Assembly (NCBI RefSeq): GCF_016741935.1
Contig: NZ_JAERRG010000028.1
Location: 59,791-123,790 of the forward strand
Direction: 5' to 3'
Length of the DNA stretch: 64,000 nucleotides
From: Streptomyces endocoffeicus
Lineage (GTDB): Bacteria > Actinomycetota > Actinomycetes > Streptomycetales > Streptomycetaceae
The position numbers and the translations under genes are program-made. Position 1 is the first letter of the stretch; every line of letters begins with the position of its first letter. Shown here piece by piece: positions 16,458-25,121 of this stretch. The notes under the pieces were generated by a model. That model ran no database searches, was not told the origin of the DNA, and was given only the letters and a program-made list of their open reading frames with translations.

Positions 16458-16474
16458 TGATCGATCATCGATCA
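16458..16474. promoter_or_regulatory. Palindromic operator upstream of aceE
   Basis: TGATCGATCATCGATCA has two 8-bp half sites around one central base. It ends 16 bp before the aceE ATG and so overlaps or follows the likely promoter. The neighbouring GntR protein is the natural candidate to bind it. No ribosome site is seen between the palindrome and the ATG, so the aceE mRNA may be very short-leadered. Confidence 0.7.
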
Positions 16475-16490
16475 GTCTTACGGTTATTTC

Positions 16491-19175
16491 ATGACCGATC
16501 TCGCACGCACGCAGCCGAGTGCGCTCGACCAGCTCCCCGACCGTGACCCCGAGGAGACCGCCGAATGGGGCGCCTCCCTGGACGCCGTCACCCGGGCGGC
16601 CGGGTCGCACCGCGCCTCGTACCTCATGCGCCGCACCCTGGAGCGCGCCGAGAGCGCCGGGCTCGCGCTGCCGCCCCTGCTGGAGTCGGACTACCTCAAC
16701 ACCATTCCGACCGCCGCCGAGCCCGCGTTCCCGGGCGACGAGGCCATGGAGCGCCGCATCACCGCCTGGAACCGGTGGAACGCGGCGGCGATGGTCACCC
16801 GCGGCAGCCGTGACGGCCTCGGCGGCCACATCGCCACCTTCGCCTCCGCCGCCTGGCTCTACGAGACGGGCTTCCAGCACTTCTTCCGCGGCAAGGAGGC
16901 GGACGGCAGCGGCGACCAGCTCTACATCCAGGGCCACGCCTCCCCCGGCATCTACGCCCGCGCCTTCCTCGACGGGCGGCTGACCGAGCACCACCTGGAC
17001 CGCTTCCGCCGCGAGGCGGGCGGCAGCGATGTTCCTGGGCTGCCGTCCTATCCGCATCCGCGCCGGCTGCCGTGGCTGTGGGAGTTCCCCACCGTCTCGA
17101 TGGGGCTCGGCCCGATCTCCGCGATCTACCAGGCCCGCTTCAACCGCTATCTGGCGGCGCGCGGCATCAAGGACACCGCGAACTCCCACGTATGGGCCTT
17201 CCTCGGCGACGGCGAGATGGACGAGCCGGAGTCGACGGCCGCGCTCGCCCTGGCCGGGCGCGAGGGCCTGGACAACCTCACCTTCGTCATCAACTGCAAC
17301 CTCCAGCGCCTCGACGGCCCGGTGCGGGCCAACTTCAAGATCGTGCAGGAGCTGGAGGCCCAGTTCCGCGCGGCGGGCTGGAACGTGATCAAGTCGCTGT
17401 GGGGCTCCGCCTGGGACGAGCTGTTCGCGCTGGACGCCTCGGGTGCGCTGGCCCGCCGGCTGCGCGAGGTCCCGGACGGCCAGTTCCAGACGTACGCGAC
17501 CCGCGACGCGGCCTACATCCGCGAGCACTTCTTCGGCGCCGACCCCGAGCTGGCCCGGCTGGCGCGGGGGCTCACCGACGCCAGGCTCACCGAGTGTTTC
17601 CACACCTCGCGCGCGGGCCATGAGCCCCGCAAGGTGTACGCGGCGTACCGCGCGGCCGTGGAGCACAAGGGTGCCCCGACCGTCGTCCTCGCCCAGACCG
17701 TCAAGGGCTGGACGCTGGGCCCCGGCTTCGAGTCGCGCAACGCCAACCACCAGATGAAGAAGCTGACGGGCAAGGAGTTCCGCGCCATGCGGGACCTCCT
17801 CGAACTCCCCATCCCGGACAGCAAGCTGGACGACGCCCTCGTGCCGTACGTCCACCCCGGCCCCGACTCCCCCGAGGTGCGCTACCTCCAGGAGCGCCGC
17901 GCGGCCCTCGGCGGCCCGGCCCCGGCCCGCCGGGTCCACCCGGTGGCCCTGCCCGAGCCGTCCGCGAAGCCGTTCCAGGCGCTCGCCAAGGGCTCCGGCA
18001 ACCAGGAGATCGCCACCACCATGGCCTTCGTCCGGCTGGTCAAGGACCTGATGCGGGAGAAGGAGACCGGGAAGCGCTGGGTGCCGATCGTGCCGGACGA
18101 GGCACGGACCTTCGGCATGGAGTCGCTCTTCCCCACCGCCGGGATCTACTCCCCGCTCGGCCAGACCTACGACCCGGTCGACCGCGATCAGCTCCTGTAC
18201 TACAAGGAGGCCGCGAACGGTCAGATCCTCAACGAGGGGATCACCGAGGCCGGTTCGATGGCCGACTTCACCGCCGCCGCGACGTCGTACGCGACCCACG
18301 GCGAGCCGATGATCCCGTTCTACATCTTCTACTCGATGTTCGGCTGGCAGCGCACCGCCGACCAGATGTGGGCGCTGGCCGACCAGCTCGGCCGCGGCTT
18401 CCTCATCGGCGCCACGGCGGGCCGTACGACGATGACCGGCGAGGGCCTGCAGCACGCCGACGGCCACTCCCCGCTGATCGCCTCCACCAACCCGGCGGCG
18501 CTCACCTACGACCCGGCGTTCGCCTACGAGGTGGGCGCGATCGTGCGGGAGGGTCTGCGGCGGATGTACGGCCCCGAGGCCGAGGACGTCTTCTACTACC
18601 TGACGGTCTACAACGAGCCCAAGGTCCAGCCGGCCATCCCTGCGGGTGACGGCGTCGAGGAGGGCATCCTCAAGGGCCTGTACCGCTACCAGGAGGCCAC
18701 GGCCCCGGCCGCGGACTCCCCCCGCATCCAGCTCCTCGCCTCCGGCACCGCCGTCCACTGGACGCTGGAGGCCCAGAAACTCCTCGCCGACGACTGGGGC
18801 GTGGCCGCCGACGTGTGGTCCGCCACCTCCTGGAGCGAGCTGCGCCGCGACGCCCTGTCCTGTGACGCGGCGCAGCTCAAGGGCGAAGACCGGGTCCCGT
18901 ACGTCACCCGTGCCCTGGCAGGCGCACCGGGCCCGGTCCTCGCCGTCAGCGACTGGATGCGTGCCGTCCCCGACCAGATCAGCCAGTGGGTCGAGCAGGA
19001 CTGGTACTCGCTGGGCACGGACGGCTTCGGCCTCTCCGACACCCGCGAGGCCGCCCGCCGCCACTTCGGCGTGGACGCCCCGGCCATCGTGGTGGCCGCC
19101 CTGTCCCGCCTCGCCCGCCAGGGCGCGGTCCGCGCCACGGCCCCCAAGGAGGCCGCGGAACGGTACGGCATCTGA
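16491..19175 (+). CDS. aceE: Pyruvate dehydrogenase E1, homodimeric type
   Basis: Thiamine-diphosphate-dependent E1 that decarboxylates pyruvate and acetylates the E2 lipoyl group. Length 894 residues, normal for homodimeric AceE. The cofactor motif GDGEMDEPES to VINCNLQ lies at about 238-270. The N-terminal half includes HIATFASAAWLYETGFQHFF and GHASPGIYAR, and the transketolase-like middle includes GMESLFPTAGIYSP and YYKEAANGQILNEGITEAG. No aceF is adjacent; the E2 and E3 are supplied by sucB and lpdA just upstream. Regulation by the upstream GntR protein is likely. Confidence 0.96.
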   Translation: MTDLARTQPSALDQLPDRDPEETAEWGASLDAVTRAAGSHRASYLMRRTLERAESAGLALPPLLESDYLNTIPTAAEPAFPGDEAMERRITAWNRWNAAAMVTRGSRDGLGGHIATFASAAWLYETGFQHFFRGKEADGSGDQLYIQGHASPGIYARAFLDGRLTEHHLDRFRREAGGSDVPGLPSYPHPRRLPWLWEFPTVSMGLGPISAIYQARFNRYLAARGIKDTANSHVWAFLGDGEMDEPESTAALALAGREGLDNLTFVINCNLQRLDGPVRANFKIVQELEAQFRAAGWNVIKSLWGSAWDELFALDASGALARRLREVPDGQFQTYATRDAAYIREHFFGADPELARLARGLTDARLTECFHTSRAGHEPRKVYAAYRAAVEHKGAPTVVLAQTVKGWTLGPGFESRNANHQMKKLTGKEFRAMRDLLELPIPDSKLDDALVPYVHPGPDSPEVRYLQERRAALGGPAPARRVHPVALPEPSAKPFQALAKGSGNQEIATTMAFVRLVKDLMREKETGKRWVPIVPDEARTFGMESLFPTAGIYSPLGQTYDPVDRDQLLYYKEAANGQILNEGITEAGSMADFTAAATSYATHGEPMIPFYIFYSMFGWQRTADQMWALADQLGRGFLIGATAGRTTMTGEGLQHADGHSPLIASTNPAALTYDPAFAYEVGAIVREGLRRMYGPEAEDVFYYLTVYNEPKVQPAIPAGDGVEEGILKGLYRYQEATAPAADSPRIQLLASGTAVHWTLEAQKLLADDWGVAADVWSATSWSELRRDALSCDAAQLKGEDRVPYVTRALAGAPGPVLAVSDWMRAVPDQISQWVEQDWYSLGTDGFGLSDTREAARRHFGVDAPAIVVAALSRLARQGAVRATAPKEAAERYGI

Positions 19176-19735
19176 CGATGCCGCCGCCGGGGGGGCCGGG
19201 CTGAGAGGCCCGGCCCCTTGGCGCGCGCTCGGCCCCTTGGCGCCCGCCCGGCCCCTTGGCGCCCGCCCGGCCCCTTGGCGCCGGCCCGGCCCCCGGCGCG
19301 CGCCCGGCCGTCGCCCGGCCCCCGGCGCCCGCCCGGCCGTCGCCCCGGTCGCGGGGCCCGGTGACGCCTGCGGCGAGCTGCTCCCCTCCCCGCCCAAATC
19401 CAGCCCCTCCGGCGTTTGAGGAGCGGGGTCCAGGGGCGGAGCCCTTGGCTACGGGAAGGGGCGGGGAGGGGAAAGAACCGCCCGGCACCCCGTAGCCCGA
19501 GCCGCCGCTCCTGCGCGGCATCCGGCCGACGGGCGGCGCAAGGCCGAGGCCCCGCCCCCGGGGCGGACGCCCGGGGCCCAGGCGCGGCGCCCCGCCTCCC
19601 AACCGCCGCTCGGGGCGGTATCCGGCCGACGGGCCGCACGCAAGACCGAGCCCGCCCCGGGAGCGGCCGGGCGCGCTTCAGCCGCGAGCCCGGCACGATC
19701 CGCCGCCCGCCCCGAGGGCACGGCATCATGGGGCC
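19176..19735. repeat. Repeat-rich intergenic region after aceE
   Basis: This 560-bp gap has no supported gene. It begins with four tandem copies of a 19-bp unit (starts at 19211, 19230, 19249 and 19268; CGGCCCCTTGGCGCCCGCC), followed by degenerate GGCCCCCGGCGC repeats. Positions 19362-19478 are another copy of the dispersed element seen at 541-1050 and 9189-9458, with GCCTGCGGCGAGCTGC, AGCCCCTCCGGCGTTTGAGG and the closing complement of TCCCCTCCCCGCCCC. The remainder (to 19735) is GC-rich with no recognisable signal. Confidence 0.8.
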
Positions 19736-20701
19736 GTGCGTGCTGCCCGGCTCATCAAGATGGTGCTTCTGCTCCAGGCTCGGCCCTCGATCACCGGGGC
19801 CGAGCTGGCGCGGGAGCTGGAGGTCTCCGAGCGCACCGTGACACGGGACGCGGCCGCGCTGTCCGAGGCGGGGATCCCGGTCTACGCGGACCGGGGCCGG
19901 GCCGGGGGCTACCGGCTCATCGGCGGCTACCGCACCCGGCTGACCGGCCTCGGGCGGACCGAGGCCGAGGCGCTGTTCCTGTCCGGTGTGCCCTCCGCGC
20001 TGCGCGAGATGGGGCTCGCGGACGCCGCCTCCGCCGCCCGGCTGAAGGTGTCCGCCGCGCTGCTCCCCGAGCTGCGGGACGCCTCCCACACGGTGGCCCA
20101 GCGGTTCCACCTCGACGCCCCGGGCTGGTGGCGGGAGCCGGAGGCGCCGGAGCTGCTGCCGGGCATCGCCGACGCGGTCTGGGACGATCTGCGGATCGCT
20201 GTCCGCTACCGGCGCCGGGACGCGGAGGTCCGGCGGGAGCTGGAACCGTACGGGCTCGTGCTCAAGGCGGGCGTCTGGTATCTCGCGGCCCGCGCGGAGG
20301 GCGGCTTCCGGGTGTACCGGGTGGATCGTTTCGCCGCCGTGGAACCGACCGGCGCCCGCTTCACCCGGGACGAGGAGTTCGACCTGCCCGCCTTCTGGGA
20401 GGAGCGGGCCGAGCAGTTCGCCCGCTCGATCCTGCGCGAGCGGGCCGTCGTACGGCTGACCCCGGCCGGGGCCCGGCGGCTGCCGCAGGTCACGGACCGG
20501 GTGGCGGCCGAGGAGGCCGTACGCGAGGCCGGGGAGCCCGACGGGCAGGGGCGGCTCACCGTCACCCTGCCCGTCGAGTCGTACGAGGTCGCCCTCGCCC
20601 AGCTGCTCGGGCTCGGCCCGGACGCGGAGGTGCTGGGGCCGCCGGAGCTGCGGGCGCTCTTCGCGGAGGCGGCGCGCCGTACGGCGGAGCTGTACCGATG
20701 A
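19736..20701 (+). CDS. WYL-domain transcriptional regulator
   Basis: A 321-residue HTH-WYL protein. The N-terminal DeoR/HTH_11 winged helix (about 1-60) shows LIKMVLLLQARPSITGAELA and VSERTVTRDAAALSEAGIPV. The WYL domain is at about 135-215 (GLVLKAGVWYLAARAEGGFRVYRVDRF), and a C-terminal WCX-like segment follows. WYL proteins sense ligands or nucleic-acid fragments and often control DNA-repair, defence or metabolic genes. The start is GTG 19736. It converges on the SDR gene at 20728-21648 with 26 bp between stops, so the target is not obvious from context. Confidence 0.9.
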   Translation: MRAARLIKMVLLLQARPSITGAELARELEVSERTVTRDAAALSEAGIPVYADRGRAGGYRLIGGYRTRLTGLGRTEAEALFLSGVPSALREMGLADAASAARLKVSAALLPELRDASHTVAQRFHLDAPGWWREPEAPELLPGIADAVWDDLRIAVRYRRRDAEVRRELEPYGLVLKAGVWYLAARAEGGFRVYRVDRFAAVEPTGARFTRDEEFDLPAFWEERAEQFARSILRERAVVRLTPAGARRLPQVTDRVAAEEAVREAGEPDGQGRLTVTLPVESYEVALAQLLGLGPDAEVLGPPELRALFAEAARRTAELYR

Positions 20702-20711
20702 CCGCACGGTT

Positions 20712-20743
20712 TTACCGGTAGTCGGCCTTACCGGTAGTCGGCG
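20712..20743. repeat. 16-bp tandem duplication of the SDR stop region
   Basis: Two adjacent units, TTACCGGTAGTCGGCC (20712-20727) and TTACCGGTAGTCGGCG (20728-20743), match at 15 of 16 bases. On the minus strand each encodes Ala-Asp-Tyr-Arg-stop, so the last codons and the TAA of the SDR gene are duplicated just downstream. Confidence 0.92.
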
Positions 20744-21648
20744 GCCGTGCCCTCCTTGCCGCCGAAGACGACGTCCCGGAAGTAGCCGAAGGCGTCCGGC
20801 CGCGAGCCGTCCAGATCGGTGAAGCCGTAGACCTTGGCCAGCTCCCCGCTGAAGACGGACTTGCCGTTCCACCGCGCCCGGTCCGGGTCGGCGGCGAGCG
20901 CGGCGACCGCGCGCCCGACGAAGTGCGGTGACTCGGCGATGGCGAAGTGCGGCTCCTTCTCGACCGCGTCCCGCCAGTTCTCCTCCGTCACCCCGAAGTG
21001 GTCCAGCATCTGCTCGGAGCGCAGAAAGCCCGGCGAGACGCTGACCGCCGTGCCGTCGAACTCCTTCAGCTCCTCCGCGAGCCCGAAGGCGGTGCGGATG
21101 GGCGCGTTCTTGGCGAGGTCGTAGAAGAGGTTCAGCCGGTACGTCTTGTTGAACTCCTCGTTTCCGTCGGTCACCTCGACCACCAGACCGCCCGGGTGCC
21201 GGATCAGCAGCGGCAGCGCGTAGTGGCTGGTGATGAGGTGGGTCTCGACGCCGAGCCGGAGCATCCGCAGCCCGCCCGCCAGATTCACCTCCCAGGTCTT
21301 CTTGCCGAACTCGATCAGCGCCTCACCACCCCATACGTCGTTGACCAGGACGTCCAGCCGGCCCTGCTCCCGGTCGATCCGCTCCACCAGCGCCCGGACC
21401 CGCTCGGGCTCGAGGTGGTCCGTCGGCACCGCGATGCCCGTGCCGCCGGCGGCCGTGATCAGCTCCGCCGTCTCCTCGATGGTCTCGGTGGCCCGCCCCA
21501 CCTCGCTGATCCGATCCCGGGTGGTGCGCCCCGTCGCGTAGACGGTGGCCCCGGCCGCCCCCAGCTCGACGGCCATCGCCCGGCCCGCGCCGCGCGTCGC
21601 CCCCGCGACGAGCGCGACCCGGCCCGCCAGTGCGCCCTGTGTGCTCAC
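20728..21648 (-). CDS. SDR-family oxidoreductase
   Basis: A 306-residue short-chain dehydrogenase. The nucleotide motif is LVAGATRGAGRAMAVELG near the N-terminus, with YATGRTTRD after beta-2, which favours NADP, then LDVLVNDVWGG. The usual catalytic YxxxK appears displaced: YRLNLFYDLAKNAPIRTAFG offers a Tyr-x3-Lys, and Ser lies in SVSPGFLRSEQ further on. The start is GTG 21648; long upstream in-frame sequence is not conserved. The substrate is unknown. The 5' side faces a divergent DUF4240 gene across a region with a strong palindrome. Confidence 0.87.
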   Translation of the reverse strand: MSTQGALAGRVALVAGATRGAGRAMAVELGAAGATVYATGRTTRDRISEVGRATETIEETAELITAAGGTGIAVPTDHLEPERVRALVERIDREQGRLDVLVNDVWGGEALIEFGKKTWEVNLAGGLRMLRLGVETHLITSHYALPLLIRHPGGLVVEVTDGNEEFNKTYRLNLFYDLAKNAPIRTAFGLAEELKEFDGTAVSVSPGFLRSEQMLDHFGVTEENWRDAVEKEPHFAIAESPHFVGRAVAALAADPDRARWNGKSVFSGELAKVYGFTDLDGSRPDAFGYFRDVVFGGKEGTAADYR

Positions 21649-21704
21649 GTCCAATACGTCCTCTCGGTGTGGATGCCATGTTGGGTGACGTGGTCGACTC
21701 AGGC

Positions 21705-21738
21705 CGACCCGTGGTCGGCTCGGGCCGACCACGGGTCG
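21705..21738. promoter_or_regulatory. 15-bp perfect inverted repeat in divergent promoter region
   Basis: CGACCCGTGGTCGGC and its exact complement are separated by four bases. Related GGTCGAC and TCGACCAC motifs flank it. It lies between the divergent SDR gene and the DUF4240 gene, 57-90 bp upstream of the SDR start. This suggests an operator for an unidentified regulator, possibly the WYL protein nearby. Confidence 0.6.
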
Positions 21739-21854
21739 ACCACGGATCGACCTTCGCAGGGAAATCCGACATCCGCTGTCCGGTATTGCGAGGCGGCCGC
21801 ATCCGGCGCGTTCCGCGTGCGGGGGTGCGCGGGAGGGCCGATCCTGGTCCCGTG

Positions 21855-22376
21855 ATGATGGACGAGACGGAGTTCTGGGGGCTGGTCGACAGCGCTCGGG
21901 AGGCCGCGGACGGCGACCCCGAGGACCAGTCCGACCTGCTCGTCGAGCAGCTGTCACGGCTCGACCCCGACGCGGTGCTGGACTTCGCCCGGCACTTCGA
22001 GGCCCGCTCCGACCGGGCGTACCGCTGGGATGTGTGGGGCGCCGCCTGGGTGCTGCTCGGCGGGGTCAGCGACGACGCCTTCGAGGCGTTCCGCTACTGG
22101 CTGATCGGCCAGGGCCGGGAGATCTTCGAGGGCACGCTGCACGATCCGGACGCGCTCGCCGAGCTGCTCGAGGACTTCGACGACCAGGTGGACGGCGACT
22201 GCGAGGACCTGGGGTACGCGGCGGACGAGGCGTACGAGCGGCTGACCGGCGCGCCCCTGCCGGAGCTGGGGCTCCCGCCCACGCCCCGGGAACCGGTCGG
22301 GGAGCCCCTCGACTTCGAGAGCGAGGCGGTGCTGGCGGAGCGGTATCCGCGGCTGTGGGAGCGCTTCAGGGCCTGA
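21855..22376 (+). CDS. DUF4240 domain protein
   Basis: A 173-residue acidic cytoplasmic protein starting MMDETEFWGLVDSAREAADG, which matches the DUF4240 family. The usual features are the conserved Trp-rich core RAYRWDVWGAAWVLLGGVSDDAFEAFRYWLIGQG (written here in pieces: RWDVWGAAW, DAFEAFRYW, LIGQG) and an EDLGYAADEAYE segment. Function unknown; such proteins often sit near toxin-immunity or Ntox-type loci, but no toxin is visible here. GTG 21852, ATG 21855 and ATG 21858 are all possible starts; GGAGGG at 21832-21837 favours the earliest ones. Confidence 0.85.
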   Translation: MMDETEFWGLVDSAREAADGDPEDQSDLLVEQLSRLDPDAVLDFARHFEARSDRAYRWDVWGAAWVLLGGVSDDAFEAFRYWLIGQGREIFEGTLHDPDALAELLEDFDDQVDGDCEDLGYAADEAYERLTGAPLPELGLPPTPREPVGEPLDFESEAVLAERYPRLWERFRA

Positions 22377-22379
22377 CAA

Positions 22380-22475
22380 CGGCCTGGTGCCCTCCGACGC
22401 GTACAGCCGCCGTGCGGGGGTGTTGTGGCCCAGCACCGATCACGGCGGGTCGGATGATCAGCTCGGACCGCTGGG
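22380..22475 (-). pseudogene. Possible GNAT acetyltransferase remnant
   Basis: Read on the minus strand, a fragment translates as LGHNTPARRLYASEGTRP, which resembles the C-terminal (N-x-x-A-R-x-L-Y-x-x-x-G) end of GNAT acetyltransferases. Just upstream, in a different frame, is LIIRPAVIG, like a GNAT N-terminus. No intact catalytic middle exists between them, so this could be a gene with a large internal deletion. The evidence is short motifs only and may be coincidence. Confidence 0.3.
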
Positions 22476-22581
22476 ACGATGGGACGGTTGGGGCAGGTTG
22501 TAGGGCTGGGGCAGGCGAATCACCGTGCCACGCCCGCCCGTTGTCCGACATCCCTCCCGTGATCGAGGGCAGGATGGGGCC

Positions 22582-23472
22582 ATGCGTATCGCGGTCACCG
22601 GTTCCTCCGGGCTCATCGGCACGGCACTCGTCCGCTCGCTGCGCGAGGACGGCCACCAGGTGGTGCGTCTGGTGCGGCGTCCGTCGCGTGCGGAGGACGA
22701 GGTGGAGTGGGACCCGCGGCGGCAGTGGGTGGACGCCTCCGGGCTGGTGGGCTGTGCGGCCGTGGTCCATCTCGCGGGCGCGGGCGTCGGCGACCGGCGC
22801 TGGACCGACGCGTACAAGAAGGAGATCCGGGACAGCCGGGTGCTGGGCACCGCCGCCATCGCCGAGGCGATCGCCTCGCTGGACACCCCGCCGCGGGTGC
22901 TGGTCAGCGGGAGCGCGGTGGGGTTCTACGGTGACACCGGGGAGCGCGCGGTCGACGAGAGTGCGCCCCCCGGCCATGGTTTCCTTCCGGATCTCTGCCA
23001 GGACTGGGAGGAGGCGGCGACCGCGGCGCAGGAGGCGGGCGTCCGTACGGTCTTCGCCCGGACCGGTCTGGTGGTCTCCGCCGAGGGCGGGGCGTGGGGG
23101 AAGCTCTTCCCCTTGTTCAAGCTGGGGCTCGGCGGGCGGATGGGCAGCGGCCGGCAGTACTGGAGCTTTATCGCGCTGCGGGACCATATCGCCGCGCTGC
23201 GCCACATCCTCGACACCCCCGAGCTCACCGGGCCGGTCAACCTGACGGCGCCGACGCCGGTGACCAACCGCGAGATCACGGCCGCCATGGGCCGGGTGCT
23301 GGGCCGCCCCACGCTCCTCTCGGTGCCCGCGCCCGCGCTGCGGATCGCCCTGGGGGAGATGTCCGGGGACGTCCTCGGCAGCGTCCGGGCCATCCCCCGC
23401 CGCCTTCTGGACTCCGGCTTCACATTCGCCTGCCCGCATGTGGACGAGGCGATCAAGACGGCGCTCACATAA
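22582..23472 (+). CDS. TIGR01777-family NAD-dependent epimerase-like protein
   Basis: A 296-residue extended-SDR protein of the YfcH/TIGR01777 type. It opens MRIAVTGSSGLIGTALVRSL (NAD-binding GxxGxxG), followed by VVHLAGAGVGDRRWTDAYKK, LVSGSAVGFYGDTGE and the downstream FARTGLVVS. A C-terminal DUF1731-like end is present (RRLLDSGFTFACPHVDEAI). The family is thought to bind NADP, but substrates are undefined. ATG 22582 is chosen because the conserved Rossmann beta-1 starts there; the ATG at 22525 adds random residues. A clear terminator follows. Confidence 0.93.
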   Translation: MRIAVTGSSGLIGTALVRSLREDGHQVVRLVRRPSRAEDEVEWDPRRQWVDASGLVGCAAVVHLAGAGVGDRRWTDAYKKEIRDSRVLGTAAIAEAIASLDTPPRVLVSGSAVGFYGDTGERAVDESAPPGHGFLPDLCQDWEEAATAAQEAGVRTVFARTGLVVSAEGGAWGKLFPLFKLGLGGRMGSGRQYWSFIALRDHIAALRHILDTPELTGPVNLTAPTPVTNREITAAMGRVLGRPTLLSVPAPALRIALGEMSGDVLGSVRAIPRRLLDSGFTFACPHVDEAIKTALT

Positions 23473-23586
23473 GGGAGTTGGGCGCTCCGCGCCCCCTCCC
23501 GCTCTCCCCCGCGCTCTCTCCTCCCCCGGCCGCGGACCGTTCGATGGCGGTGCGCGACTGGTGTGCGACCGGTGTGCGCCCGTGCC

Positions 23587-23618
23587 CGGTCGATGCGCGT
23601 CTGGCATCGACCGTTTTT
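23587..23618 (+). terminator. Intrinsic terminator
   Basis: CGGTCGATGC / GCATCGACCG forms a perfect 10-bp stem with a 7-base loop, followed directly by TTTTTG. It lies 115 bp after the TIGR01777 gene and upstream of the FAD oxidoreductase. Confidence 0.85.
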
Positions 23619-23729
23619 GTCCGTACTGTCAAGACCGTCTCGCCGAGCCGACTCGCGGGACCCACGCATCCGGACCGCCGGTCGGGGCAGCAGCCCCCGT
23701 GACGGACGCACCGACCTCGGGGAGGACAC

Positions 23730-25070
23730 GTGCTCAAGCGCGCGCACCGCACGGACGTCGTCATCGTCGGCGCCGGGCTCGCTGGGCTGGCCGCGGCCCA
23801 TCGGCTGACCGGCGCGGGAGTCGCGGTCACGGTGCTCGAGGCCGCGCCCCACGTGGGCGGACGGATGACCACCGAGACCGTGGACGGCTTCCGGCTGGAC
23901 CGCACCGGCCATCTGATGAACACCTCGTTCCCGGAGTTGCGGCGCACTCCGGGGCTCGGCGCCCTCGCCCTGCGCCCCTTCGCCCAGGGGGTGCTGGTTC
24001 ACAGCGAGGGCCGTACGCACCGGGTGGACACTCCCCGGAGCATGAGGGGCGCATTCACCACGGCACGCGCCCTCGCGAACGCCGCCCGCGCGCCGCTCGG
24101 CAGCGGGCTCGATCAGGCCCGACTCGGTGCCGCGCTCGGCAGGCTCGCCGCCCTGCCCGCGGACCGCCTGCTCGCCCGCCCCGACCGGCCGGTCTCCGAG
24201 ACCCTGGGGGGGCGGGGCCTACCTGCTCGTACGGTCGAGGGGGTGCTGCGTCCGCTGCTCGTCTCACTGCTGAGCGACCCGGACCTCACCACCTCCAGCC
24301 GCTGCGCCGACCTCGCGCTGCGCGGCTACGCACGCGGCCGCCTCTGCCTCCCGGCGGGCGGCGCGTCCACCGTCCCCGAACTGCTCGCGGCCGCGCTGCC
24401 GCCGGGGACGGTCCGTACGGGCGTCCGGGCCGTATCGGCCTCCACCACCGCCGTGGCCACCGCCGAACACGGCGAATTCGGCTGCCGTGCGGTGCTGGTG
24501 GCCACCGGGGCACACGACGCGGCCGGGCTGCTGCCCGGGTTGCGGGTGCCGGCCTTCCACCCCGTCACGGTGGTGCACCACACCGCCGACCGGCCGCCGC
24601 TGCGCGAGCCCGCGCTGATACTCGCCGCGGGCTCGCGCGGTGGCGGGGGCCCGGTGGCCCACACCATGGTGGCCAGCGAGGTGGACCCCTCACGCACCCC
24701 GCCCGGCCGGGTGCTGATCACCTCCACGGTGCTGGGCGCCTCCGCCGCGCTGCCGACCGCCGAGCTCGACCGGGCCGTCCGGGCCCAACTGGCCGCGGTG
24801 TACGGGACCTCGACGGCGGCCTGGGACCTGCTGGCCGCCCACCACGACCCGTACGCCGTCCCGGCCATGCCCGCACCCCACGACCCGCGCCGCCCGGTGC
24901 GACTGCTGTCCGGCCTGTACGTCTGCGGCGACCACCGCGACTCCAGCACGGTCCAAGGCGCCCTGGCCTCCGGCCGCCGAGCCGCCCGAGCAGTCCTCAG
25001 CGACTTCGGCGCCCCACCGGACTCGGGCTCCGACACGAACTCGGGCACCTTGCCCGCCGCGGCAGCCTGA
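23730..25070 (+). CDS. FAD-dependent amine-oxidase-like oxidoreductase
   Basis: A 446-residue flavoprotein of the protoporphyrinogen-oxidase/phytoene-desaturase-like (amino_oxidase) superfamily. The dinucleotide fold is VVIVGAGLAGLAAAHRLTGAG with the downstream VLEAAPHVGGRMTTE. A C-terminal FAD contact is GLYVCGDHRDSSTVQGALASGRRAA. It lacks the neighbouring carotenoid or haem genes that would define the substrate. GTG 23730 has GGAGG close upstream. Its 3' end is followed immediately by an 11-bp tandem repeat. The gene converges on the MFS exporter. Confidence 0.88.
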   Translation: MLKRAHRTDVVIVGAGLAGLAAAHRLTGAGVAVTVLEAAPHVGGRMTTETVDGFRLDRTGHLMNTSFPELRRTPGLGALALRPFAQGVLVHSEGRTHRVDTPRSMRGAFTTARALANAARAPLGSGLDQARLGAALGRLAALPADRLLARPDRPVSETLGGRGLPARTVEGVLRPLLVSLLSDPDLTTSSRCADLALRGYARGRLCLPAGGASTVPELLAAALPPGTVRTGVRAVSASTTAVATAEHGEFGCRAVLVATGAHDAAGLLPGLRVPAFHPVTVVHHTADRPPLREPALILAAGSRGGGGPVAHTMVASEVDPSRTPPGRVLITSTVLGASAALPTAELDRAVRAQLAAVYGTSTAAWDLLAAHHDPYAVPAMPAPHDPRRPVRLLSGLYVCGDHRDSSTVQGALASGRRAARAVLSDFGAPPDSGSDTNSGTLPAAAA

Positions 25071-25077
25071 CGCGAGG

Positions 25078-25121
25078 CCCTTGCGGGGCCCTTGCGGGGC
25101 CCTTGCGGGGCCCTTGCGGGG
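25078..25121. repeat. 11-bp tandem repeat after a stop codon
   Basis: Four identical tandem copies of CCCTTGCGGGG begin eight bases after the TGA of the FAD oxidoreductase gene. Each unit is itself nearly palindromic (CCC...GGG). Confidence 0.93.

Noticed and set aside
16362..19397. A 1011-codon minus-strand open frame opposite aceE
   Set aside because: Shadow of aceE; low-complexity composition and no recognisable domain.
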